A DNA stretch of 64,000 nucleotides from Microdochium bolleyi (lineage: Eukaryota; Ascomycota; Sordariomycetes; Xylariales; Microdochiaceae). Numbering within the stretch: position 1 is the first letter of the stretch; each line of letters starts with the position of its first letter. The stretch covers positions 62,001-126,000 of the forward strand of contig KQ964263.1 in assembly GCA_001566295.1 (NCBI GenBank), given 5' to 3'. Positions 1 to 9,692 of the stretch are shown piece by piece. Made by a program: the position numbers and the translations under genes. The notes under the pieces were generated by a model. That model was not told the DNA's origin. It saw only the letters and a program-made list of their open reading frames with translations, and did no database searches.

Positions 1-2272
1 ACGCGGGCGAGACTGTCGAGGACAGCGTTGGGGTCGTCTGATTTTCCCATTGCGCCTGGAGGAAAGGAGAGCCATGTCAGTCAGCACGCCAATGGATGGA
101 ATTACGAGAAACAGGTAGACAGTGGAAAGAATGGTGGAGAAGGTGGAGGACGAACGAGAAGAAGCAAACAGAGCACGAATAGGAACAGGCATTCCCAAGG
201 CACGATCCCAGACGCAAGGGAGATAGGAAACAACTATGTACTCACACGTCGAAGTACCATGGTACACGAGTGCCCCGGCTTGCCGCAGCCACACCTTGAT
301 GTCCTCATCAGTGCGCACGTCCGGGCCAGGCCACACCTCCTCGACCGCGATCCCTGTCTTGGCAGCCCAGTCGCGCGCGCGGCGTACACCCTGGACCGCG
401 AGCTCCTCATCCACGGCGTCGGTGAGAAAGTTGGGGCTGATAAGGGGCTGGGCGTGTGGGTCGCGGGAGCGCAGCGTCACGTTTCCGCGGGACTTGGGCG
501 TAAGGATCCCGACGCCAAACGTCATGTAGTTGTCCTCTGGGGTGGTCGTGATGGCGTTGATTCCACTGCCTGGGGGTGCGCGGATGCCATCGCCGAAGCT
601 CAGCAGCTCGAGCTCGGGGAAGTCGTCGGGGAATGTCGAGATGTAGTCTAGGGTGTCCTTGCTGAGCTTGGACCGGTAGGGCTCGGGGATCTTTTCCCAG
701 CCTGGAGAATAGAGGATTCATTAGTCGCCGATAACAAACAGTACAGCTGGCGGGACAAAGATCCATCCATACCCATGGCTTCGCCAGCGTTGATGGTGGT
801 CAGCGGCCCCGTGCCACTCCGCCGGTATTCCTCGGCCGACTCAGCATATACTTCAGGCCGACTCTGCTGTGTCATTGTGGTGGTGTTGACCTTGTAGCTT
901 AGAAGATAGTATGGTTGATCCTGTCAGGCCCGTTCGGTCAGCCTCAGTTTGCCAGAATATATGAACCCGAGTACCCTTTACCCAATGGTTCTGACCGACA
1001 CCCGGCAGATCCGCTACCACGTCAATGTCGAAGGAGTCGAGAATCTTGCGCGGTCCAATCCCGGACAGCATTAGAAGCTGAGGAGTGTGGAACTGCCGGA
1101 CACATTGATTTCAGCTTCAAGAACAAAGACACAAGCGCCGAATACACTTCTTACCACTCCGGCCGTGAGGATGACTTCGCGGCGTGCAGAGAGCACATAT
1201 TCGTAATTCTCCTGGCCGAGAGCATCGACCACAACACCGGTGGCTCTCTTGTCTTCGTCAAAGAGGACCCGTTTCGCAAGAGCAGATGTGTAGACGGTCA
1301 ACTTCGCGTTCTCATTGCGCATAGCAGACCATAGAAAGGTCTCGGATGTGGCTCGTGTCCATGTCACGGGGTCGACCGCGAGGGGCAGCGTGCTGAACCC
1401 GATCAGCTCGCCGGAGCTGAAGCCGCCGATCTCGGCGAGACCGATCCCGCGCAGCCCGTCCGCCAAGGCATTGGAATAAGGAGCGCGGTAGTTGCCGTAG
1501 CTCAGCGGCAGGGGACCACCCTCCGGAGAGAACTCGGCCTCGTCGTTAGGCAGACCGAAGTCACTACCGATTGCGGTTGTGTTCGGCGGAGAGAATCGGA
1601 AGGATCGCTTGTAGTCATCGGTGCAGGCACCCCAGGTCCATTCGTCGTCGGCCACCGCATCAGTCCACATCTGATGAAAACCGCGGGTAGGCCTGTTGGA
1701 CAAGTAGTTTTGTGTCAACACCGTACTTCGAGTATCGTTGTCGCGACACATAGCTTATGGAGGTACGTACCGCTGGTAGGCCATGGTATTTATGGCTGTT
1801 CTGCATCGTATTCTGGCGTCAGTGGCCATGTCAAGCGTTTGTGGACGAGCCAATCAACATACGTCCCGCCCAGGCCTCGGCCCTGGGAATAGTGAACGGT
1901 GCGACCATTGTATCCTGGCTGAGGCAAAGTCTCAATGTCCCACTCGACAAGCGAAGGGCGTGTTGTGTCGACATGTGTTGACCAGCCTTGATATCCGGGG
2001 ACCTGTGTCAGGTTGCCGTTCTCGTACAAGGGAAAGCCGCCAGCCTCGACAACGGCCACGGAGAAGCCCCGGGGGTCCTCGGCAAGGCGGGCGGCCAGAG
2101 CGCTGCCTGCCGTGCCGCCCCCAACAACGACGTAATCAAATGTCCGGTTCTGGCCAGGGATGCCATAGTGGCTGCTTGCTGGCGGCGAGAGGGTCTGCCG
2201 GCCAGGCAAGCACGCCACGGAGACAAGGCTGGAGGCCAAGCCCAACAAAGACAAGGCGGGAGATGAGCGCAT
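1..2272 (-). CDS. GMC-family FAD oxidoreductase, secreted (3' end beyond window)
   Basis: Predicted FAD-dependent alcohol or sugar oxidoreductase of the glucose-methanol-choline family. Exons on the minus strand: 2272-1863, 1725-1155, 1092-982, 920-773, 701-246 and 55-1; phases agree, giving 583 codons before the window edge. The N-terminus is a hydrophobic secretion signal ending near a VACLP segment. Next comes FDYVVVGGGTAGSALAARL, the FAD-binding Rossmann motif, then SQGRGLGGT and, after intron 1, NRPTRGFHQMW (GMC signature 1). HTPQLLMLSGIG (signature 2) is created only by splicing at 1154-1093. Near the edge the usual TCKMG reads TCAMG. The catalytic His/Asn region lies outside the window, so activity cannot be judged. 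It is divergent from the DHA2 pump across 664 bp. The substrate is unknown; aryl-alcohol or glucose-type oxidases are the nearest guesses. Confidence 0.9.
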
Positions 2273-2936
2273 CTTTGCGGCAGCACAGGGGTTGGGACTG
2301 GTTTGGTTCGACGACTTGCAGTCGCCGTGGCCCTGACAAATGCATCTGGAGCGCGGGCCATCCAATGACCAAGCACTATATCTATGTCTCATGGCAGCGG
2401 CCAAACGAATATCCTGTCTACATGGTAGCTGAGAGGGATACAATGCCACACGGAGGACCTTTGACAGACTGCCCGGGGGTACGTACCCGGCTCTGGGCAG
2501 TGGAGGGCCGAGTGCAGGTGGGGCCCGGAGCAATTGTGCCAGCGCCCGAATAGGCTTAGACCCGGGCCGAGGCGACCCGAGGCTTGGGGCCTGCTGATTG
2601 GCCGCTCACGCCGAACATGGCGATTGCCAACGCGACCTCTCTCCCTCTTCATCTCTCCCTGGTCATCCATGGATCTGGTTCTCCTTGGTCATCATGCCTG
2701 GGCTCCTCGATGCCTTGGCAGGGGCTGCATGCCTGACAAATGCTTCTCGAATTACTCAGCACGGCTGTCAACACTTCACCCTTAACTATTGCAGCCCTCA
2801 CCCACCGATCAACAGCTTGAGTGGCCAGCAAGACCAACAGACACAATCTCTCCTTGTGGTCACACCTCACGGCCATCTTCTGTCTCCCTAGGTCTTCGCC
2901 ATCAAGAAAAACAACAACAACAACAACGAAAAAACC
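2273..2936. promoter_or_regulatory. Shared upstream region of GMC oxidoreductase and DHA2 pump
   Basis: 664 bp between two divergent start codons. The pump leader ends in a run of CAA triplets at about 2907-2925, just before the ATG, an unstructured A-rich leader common in fungal mRNAs. No separate gene is seen. Co-regulation of the two genes is only suggested by the arrangement. Confidence 0.5.
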
Positions 2937-4682
2937 ATGAACGACAGGCCTGCATCCCCTGGCCACTCCTCGGCCACGGCCGACTCACCCCAGATCCTCG
3001 AAGGGGGCCACAACGGCACCGTCAACGACAGCAAGCATGAGCTCGACAACACCATTCGCGACGACGATGGCGCTGCAGTCATTGGGGAGCGCGACATCAA
3101 GGGATTCAAGTGGATTGCCGCCATCTTTGCCATCCTGTCATCGACCTTCCTCTTCGCCCTCGACACCACCGTAGTGGCCGACATCCAGCCGTACATCATC
3201 GGGTCCGTCGGCGAGTTCGAGAAATTCCCCTGGCTCGGCTCTGCCTTTGTCTTGCCTGCCGCTACCCTTCAGCTCCCTTGGGCCAAGGCCTACGCTCTTT
3301 TCGATGTCAAGTGGCTGTACTTCTTCAACGTCACCCTCTTCGAGATCGGTAGTGCTATTTCAGGCGCAGCGCCCACCATGAACGCCCTCATTGTTGGCCG
3401 AACCATTGCTGGCGTTGGTGGTTGTGGCATGTATATCGGCGGTCTCACGTACCTCAGCGTCCTGACAACTCCTCAGGAACGACCGTTCTATGTCTCCCTC
3501 GTCACACCGGTCTGGGGTCTTGGTACTGTCCTTGGGCCGATTATCGGTGGCGCCTTTGCCGAGAGTCAGGTCGGCTGGCGATGGGGCTTTTACATCAACC
3601 TCTTCTTCTACGTCGCCGTGGCCCCTGCCATGCTCTTCATCCTGCCAGGTCTCAACTTTGAGCCCAAGCTGACGCGTGCGCAAAAGATGCTCAAGATGGA
3701 CTGGCTCGGCATTGTCATCTTCATTGGCTGGGGCGTCTCTTTCATCATGGCTCTGCAGTTCGGTGGTACTGTCTACGCCTGGAACTCACCAAGCGAGATC
3801 ATCCTCTGGGTGTTCTCCGGCGTGCTCATTGTCGCCATGGTCCTCAGCCACATCTACCATCCCTTTGTGGATGCCGAGAATCGGTACTATCCGGCCCATC
3901 TCCTCAAGAACATCAAGCTTGGAGCCCTCCAGTTCGCGACTTTCGCAGGCCCTGCCGCAGTGTACATCCCGATTTACTACCTGCCCCTCTACTTCCAGTT
4001 TGCCCGTGGCGAGACTGCTGTCCAGGCCGCCATCCGCCTGCTACCCATGGTCTTCATGGTCGTAGCTCTTTCCATCATCAGCGGCGCCTTCATTACAAAG
4101 GTCAACTACGTTGTCCCTTGGTTCCTTCTTGGTGGTCTGCTCACCGTGGCTGGCGGCGCTACCATGCTCACAGTCACCATGGAAACAACCAACGAGGCTA
4201 TATACGGCTACAGTGTAATTCTCGGTCTTGGAGGCGGTTGTCTACTCATGAGCGCCTTTGGCTGCGCCCAGGCCGTCATCGCCGAGAGCGAAACGCTCGA
4301 CGCCGTTGGTGTGCTCAGCCTGGCGCAAGGTCTGGGCATCGTCTTCTTCGTCTCCGCGGCCGGCATCGTGTTCCAAAACCTCGGTATCAACTACATCACC
4401 CCGATCCTCCCTGCCGACTTCACGGGCCCCGTCAACGGCATCCTCGCTGGCAGCCACAGCGCTGACTACCTGAGCTTCACCCCCGAGGTGCGCGCTACCA
4501 TCAGCGAAGCCATCGTCTCGGCCATGAGCCTCGTGTACGCATTGTCTGTCGCTGCGGGTGCCCTCACTGTGCTCTTTTCTCTCGTCCTCCTCGTAAGTGG
4601 TTGCAGCCTTTGTGTAATTTCCTTATGTATGGCGAGGCCAAGACTAATCAACCTGCGCCGCCAGAAAACTAAGATTCGCTGA
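2937..4682 (+). CDS. MFS transporter, DHA2-type 14-helix efflux pump
   Basis: Plasma-membrane proton-driven exporter of the major facilitator superfamily. Exons 2937-4592 and 4665-4682 give 557 residues. A hydrophilic N-tail of about 60 residues is followed by many hydrophobic segments. FALDTTVVADIQPYI is the DHA2-type first-helix motif, GRTIAGVGGCGMYIG is helix 4, and GLGTVLGPIIGGAF is the antiporter motif C. The intron at 4593-4664 starts GTAAGT and ends CCAG; it is 72 nt, in frame and stop-free, so retention would give a 581-residue protein with a different tail. The closest known relatives are fungal toxin and drug efflux pumps of the TOXA/GliA type, but nothing here identifies the substrate. 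It may export a product of, or protect against, the divergent GMC oxidase. Confidence 0.92.
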   Translation: MNDRPASPGHSSATADSPQILEGGHNGTVNDSKHELDNTIRDDDGAAVIGERDIKGFKWIAAIFAILSSTFLFALDTTVVADIQPYIIGSVGEFEKFPWLGSAFVLPAATLQLPWAKAYALFDVKWLYFFNVTLFEIGSAISGAAPTMNALIVGRTIAGVGGCGMYIGGLTYLSVLTTPQERPFYVSLVTPVWGLGTVLGPIIGGAFAESQVGWRWGFYINLFFYVAVAPAMLFILPGLNFEPKLTRAQKMLKMDWLGIVIFIGWGVSFIMALQFGGTVYAWNSPSEIILWVFSGVLIVAMVLSHIYHPFVDAENRYYPAHLLKNIKLGALQFATFAGPAAVYIPIYYLPLYFQFARGETAVQAAIRLLPMVFMVVALSIISGAFITKVNYVVPWFLLGGLLTVAGGATMLTVTMETTNEAIYGYSVILGLGGGCLLMSAFGCAQAVIAESETLDAVGVLSLAQGLGIVFFVSAAGIVFQNLGINYITPILPADFTGPVNGILAGSHSADYLSFTPEVRATISEAIVSAMSLVYALSVAAGALTVLFSLVLLVSGCSLCVISLCMARPRLINLRRQKTKIR

Positions 4683-5252
4683 TGGCGGAGTACGCGCCGT
4701 CCTCGCTCACGTCGCCAGCTGACTCTTGCCCACCACGGCAGCCACTGGACGGGCCAAGCAGCATCCAGCACCCACTGTTCCTGGTGCATCCCAACATTCT
4801 GTATTGGCCCGCACCACTGGGTCATCGCAAGCGTCTGACCACAAAATAAAGCCCAAGGTCATGCATATTTCTTTTCGTCCCGGGCTGTGTTTCCCATACT
4901 GTAAACCAGATTAATAGAGATCCCCGTCTTGTACTATTGATGAGCATCATCCCTGTGTCACAGCCGGTTCTTCGAAGTTCAGGCCACATTCGTCTGTACG
5001 CTCGTCCTAGGCGCTGTGCACACAAATACAAGATCGTCAATAGCGTTATGCAGTGACACATCAGTCACCATTCCATCGTCTACATTCCCCTACGAATCTG
5101 TCACCACTATACACTGCAGTGGTTTTCAGCGTGACTAGTCAAGTCCCTGGGGCCCAGCGTCTCCATTTCGGGTGTTTTCTGTTGCAAGAACTGGCTAGCA
5201 CTTGAAAAATATGTAAAGATAGCTCTCCTTTAAGAATGCCTCATTGCACAGC
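4683..5252. other. Convergent 3' region, no gene seen
   Basis: 570 bp between the stop codons of two convergent transporter genes. It presumably holds both 3' UTRs. Open frames here are short and unlike any family I recognise. Confidence 0.6.
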
Positions 5253-7087
5253 TTAATAAGAATACCGGAACTTGGGATTCTCAAAGTCTGTGAGATCCTG
5301 CATTTGCTCATCCGCATCTTCCTCTACGCCATCACCCAGCGCAGCAGCAGCAGCATCGCGCTCCTTGTTGCGGCGGATGAGGAGAAGTCTCAAGCAGACT
5401 GCCGTGCAGGCCTGTCCGACACAGCATCCGATAATGAGCTTGCAGCCTGTCTGGTATACAGGAGCTTCACTGCCCAGGAAGGCATGAGGACCGATGATGT
5501 TGCCTGCATGATGGTCAGCTTAGAGGCCAGAGAAGCATGCGGTATGTCCGAGGTCAAGGACTTGTGCACTTACCAATGCAATAAGCCAGGAACACGAACG
5601 CGGTCGCAGTCACACGCTTGGTGTAGCCGCCAATGTTCGCGGCGGGCATCTGCAACGCCACGATGAGGCCACCGACATAGGACGCGCACTGCATACGAGG
5701 GATTTGGTCAGCCATTGATGCTTTTGCAGAGGTTGCAGAGGGTGCAGAGGTTGCAGAGGGTGCAGAGGTTGCAGAGGGTGCAGAGGGCGCAGAGGTTGCA
5801 CCATCAACACAGAGAAGCAGACTTACAATGTAGTATCCAGCGAGTAGGCCTCCTTTGTTGGACCGTGGCAGCTGCCAGAACAAACACGAAGCCACGAGCG
5901 TAGGCATAAGCCAGCCTATCATGACCAAGGTGCGGACATTCTTAAACTTGCTTGCGACAAAGGGGCCGAAGAACATGTACACGGCGTTGCAGGCGCCGTA
6001 CGGGATGCCGTATGCGGTCGTGAGCAAGGGGTCCTGGGTAAAGCCCTTGACGATGAGCTTGGAGAAGTTGGCAATGCCGCCGTTGATCGTCTCGTTCAGC
6101 AGGACGTAGAGGAAAAGCAGCCAGACCTGAGGATCGCGGAAGACCTCGAGGATCTGTGACTTCTTGATGGTTCGGTTCATGGTACCGGTCTGGTTTGCGA
6201 CGGTGCGGGCGATGAGCAGCGTCTTCTCTTCGGTGCTGAAGCGTTTGGCGGCGAAGATGGAGTCTGGGAGGAAGAACCACAGCACGACGCCCCAACACAC
6301 GGTCATGCCACCACAGAGCATATATATCACCCTCCAGATGGCCCATCCTTTCACTTGCCCGACGCCGTAGAACAAAATCCCGCCGAACATGGAGCCCAAG
6401 CCGTTGAAGCAATAGAACGCACCAGCACGGGCCGGCTGCTCGTCGCGCTTGTACCAGTGCGCCACGATCAACATGAATGCGGGGGTGATGACTGCCTCGA
6501 AAGCACCAAGGAAGAATCGGCAGGCCGCCATTCCAGGGAAGTCCTTGCACGCCACTGTGATGAGCATGATAGAGCCCCAACAGAAGACAAAGGCAGCGAT
6601 AACCTTGCCTGTCGGCAACTTCTGAGCGAGGTATGATGACGGCCCTGTGTGATTTGGGTCAGCAGTGAGTCAGTGGCGAAGAGAGGAGCATCAGAAACTG
6701 ACATTCTGTTGCGAGATAGGAAAAATAAAAAATGCTAGCCATCCAGGAATATTGGTCAGGTGTCATTCCTGTCGAAGGGAATAGGTCGAACACGGCAGCG
6801 TAACCCAGGGCGCTCTTGTCGATGTACTGAAGGGCATAAGTCCCGCACAGCAGGGGCAGCAGAGTCAAGTCGACACGCCGGCGCAGGGCGCGCTCGGCCT
6901 GCCCGTCGGTGTCGGCGGCGAGCAACTCGGCGAGTTGCGATCGCGGGATGCCATGTTTCTGGAGGAACACCTCGGACTCGTCGAGCTCGGCTATGCTGTG
7001 ACCGGCCTTCAGGTCGACTTCACCATCATGAGTGAGATTGGTAGGGCTCTTCTTGATGGCGTCGGATGCGTCTTTGTGGTCGGTCAT
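5253..7087 (-). CDS. MFS permease, anion:cation symporter (allantoate/Dal5-like) family
   Basis: Uptake permease, probably for an organic anion such as allantoate, a vitamin or a nicotinate-like acid. Exons: 7087-6703, 6644-5827, 5688-5574, 5503-5253; 522 residues, the usual length. The start is the first ATG of the frame. RRVDLTLLPLLCGTYALQYIDKSALGYA is the typical helix-1 entry (given here in part: LQYIDKSALGYAAV). Splicing at 6702-6645 builds EWPSSYLAQKLPTGK, and later ASYVGGLIVALQMPAANIGG and IIGPHAFLGSEAPVYQTG are family hallmarks. The C-tail is cytosolic and rich in Ala, Glu and Asp. Intron 2 (5826-5689) is 138 nt, in frame, stop-free and carries a minisatellite. The gene is convergent with the DHA2 pump. 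The substrate cannot be told from sequence. Confidence 0.92.
5725..5800. repeat. 9-bp minisatellite inside an intron
   Basis: Eight head-to-tail copies of TGCAGAGGK (last base alternating t/g, so effectively an 18-bp unit), plus a partial copy. They lie within intron 2 of the ACS permease. Read on the coding strand without splicing it would encode a Ser-Ala-Pro/Thr repeat in frame with the permease. Confidence 0.95.
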
Positions 7088-8433
7088 GTTTGGGCTGGCT
7101 GTTGGGTGAAAGCGGGGCAATGACAGACACGATGGCCGGACTTCACGAAGCGAGAGGCCAGATGGAAGGAGTCAAGTACTTGAAGAGGACGTGCTATTTC
7201 TCTTGTACGTTGCCCGATAACAACATGACAGTCCCGGCTTGCGGGGATGCCTATCTCTCGCGTCCCTTGTCTCGGCGGCCCTCTGGCATCCTGACTCCAC
7301 CCCCGCACGACAACCGAGTCAGTAAATCAATCCACCATGGGTCGCATATCAATTGTGGCGTCGCGAGTAATGGTCTTACCAGGCTTCAGGCCTATCTGGG
7401 TTCAGCCGACCGAGCCGTCTGGTTGGGGAAGCTCGGGCTTTTATCAACGCCCTGCGGGTCGACTTCCAGCCTTGGCCTCCGATCCGCGGAGAACCAAGAG
7501 CTATGACCATGCGGTGTGTCTTTGCCCACCTGGAGCTACGTCTGGTGTCGATTTGGTTGATCATTGTCGGTTGACAGCCCTGGGCAAGTCTCTCCGCTAT
7601 GTTCGCTGTTGCGTGCGCGTGTGGCTTCACGAGAAACAGATCACAACTGTCACGGAACCGAATACGGGCTATTCACATGGTACACGTGCATGTTTTGGTG
7701 TAGGGAATGCGCAAGGGGACTCCCTGGGGGCGGGAAAGAAATGACCCAGGATCGGCAGCGGTGCCGTCAGGACAACTTCCGGCTCCGAGGGTCTGTTGCC
7801 TGGTACTGCCACCGCCAGGAGATAGGAATGCGCTGTGCCTCCGCGCACTTCGGGCGCCCATTCAGCCTCCTTACCAGGGGAACCACACTGCTTTGTCCGC
7901 AGTGCAGCATGGGTGGGCTGTGCTCCGAACTTGGAGCGCTCCCTGGAGCCTGCATGATTAGCGCTGGATAGGCGGTATTTCAACCACCGACACGCGGGGG
8001 AAGGCCAGGGTAGCTCATTCGCCAGCCCATCGCATGAGCCACTGATAACAACAGCAAGGGCGTTTATCAGCTCATATTTATCTGGTGGAGCAGATCTTCA
8101 GATATCGTGCGATATGATTTCATTTGCCAAGGCTGTTTTCCAAGAGCGCGGCGATAGCAATCATCTCGACACCCGGTCTATCTTAATGATACCTACGTTT
8201 GAGCATTGAGGCTGTTTAACAGTCTTTATGCCACAACCAATGATCCTCCTCATGACCAACTTCTGGCGGCGCCAGATTAGTACGTCTCAGGTTAGTCCAG
8301 TTGGGGAACAGTGTCATGGATGTGACTGGGAAGAGAAACCACGAATCATGCTCCGAAACAGAACCTCTTTTAATGATATAAGCTCTACACTTGCATCCCA
8401 ACCCTCCATACATCAAACAGCGTGTTCACCAGC
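7088..8433. other. Intergenic, no gene recognised
   Basis: About 1.35 kb upstream of the ACS permease. Several frames of 60-150 codons are open on both strands, but none has family motifs, codon pattern or splice structure that I would defend. It holds the permease promoter and presumably the debris boundary of the decayed DHA1 transporter. Confidence 0.5.
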
Positions 8434-9351
8434 TCAACGATCGCGGCTTCGCCATTTCCTTCCATGCTTGCGGAGCATAACTGTACCAACAGTGCCACTG
8501 AGGAGCCCAGTGGCAGCCAGCATAGAGAAGAACCAACCATGTCCCATCGTATCCATCGCGGGATTCATTGCAGCGATGGCCATTGCCGCAAGACTGCACC
8601 GTGTAATGTTGCGAGCCGCTGCTGCAGCACTTGATCTCCGATTGAAGATGTCTACTAATAGAGTGTTCATGATCTGCACAATATATGTGGTGATCTACCT
8701 GAGCGTGAATTATATAACCAGGGGGACACTGACGTGCTAGATGAATATCAGGTATCAGCACCAGACAAACAGCGCTCGCTGGCTTGCGAGCAGTAATGGC
8801 TGGGACAAGGCTCACCGAATGAAGGGTTAAGGACCACCCGTACCCAACGTCTCTGGAAGCACCCCTCTCCGCTGGGAGCGCGACACCAGCGACGATGCCA
8901 AATCCGACGGCAACAGATGCCAAATATCTGAGGCTGTGCAACGCGCGCAAGACTAGAAGGGCTGTGTATCTCTGCTGGCAGGCCAAGCCGACATTGGCAG
9001 CGAGGTAGACACGGAAAATTACAAGCAGGGCTGGACGCCGACCTTCTAGGTCGGCCATGTCCCAAAGAGGACGGGCGCTACCGCCGGAAAAGCGAGGTAG
9101 ACCGTGATCGAGAGGTTGATAAGAGCAACATTGGCGGAATACTCTGTTGCGAGTCTGTTGATTGCCGGGAAGAAGAGCATCAGCAAACCCACGATGACCG
9201 TTATCAGCTTGCGCTCGGTGCTGGAGAAGACCGAATGTGGCTCTCCTGGTGCCGCATCGGCTGCCAGCAGTGCCTCGCCGTCGCGCTGCAGCCCATTATT
9301 GTGGTCTTGTTTTACCCGGATTTTCTGCTGTGCGCCTCGACGTGCAAGCAT
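8434..9351 (-). pseudogene. Decayed DHA1-type MFS drug transporter, internally deleted
   Basis: Three minus-strand frames keep recognisable pieces of one multidrug:H+ antiporter. Piece 1 (9351 to about 9050) has FSSTERKLITVIVGLLMLFF and LATEYSANVALINLSITVYLA. Piece 2 (about 9058-8750) has ADLEGRRPALLVIF, YLAANVGLACQQ and SVAVGFGIVAGVALPAERG. Piece 3 (8679-8434) is the C-terminal helices: NTLLVDIFNRR through MGHGWFFSMLAATGL to a Lys/Arg-rich tail. The frame changes at about 9055 within ttt-ggg-acatgg, as expected from loss of one G. The segment between pieces 2 and 3 is only about 100 bp, so the middle third of the transporter is missing. No splice model I tried joins them into a full protein. 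Not functional as an MFS carrier. Confidence 0.8.
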
Positions 9352-9692
9352 GCTGGTCTGAGACCAGTGTCGTCGATGTGGCGGCTGAGCGAGTGGGCGT
9401 ACGTGTTTTGGGCAAATGAGGCGTTGCGGGGTTGGTCCAATATGGCCGGCGAGGCAGCTTAGAAGGGGGTTTATGAAAGACCGAGCGAGACGTGAAGGCA
9501 TGGCCCCGCCAAAACCGGCCCGTAGGGGGCAAGGGGACGATCGGCACTGGTCACAACACGCGGTACATCTACCCGCCCATCCTTCCCACCTGCATTTGTG
9601 CCGAGACATCATCAAGTCTCATGAAACCTGGAGCAGTGGCCGCCCTCTTCGTACTCCGGACATCTCAAGATTCAACCGCGAGCACAAGGAAC
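9352..9692. other. Upstream region of carboxylesterase
   Basis: 341 bp between the decayed transporter and the esterase start. An in-frame ATG at 9621 could extend the esterase by 24 residues. Otherwise nothing recognisable. Confidence 0.5.

Noticed and set aside
5709..5800. Possible CRISPR-like or coding repeat
   Set aside because: The units are direct 9-bp tandem copies without spacers, and the stretch lies in a well-supported intron of a eukaryotic gene.
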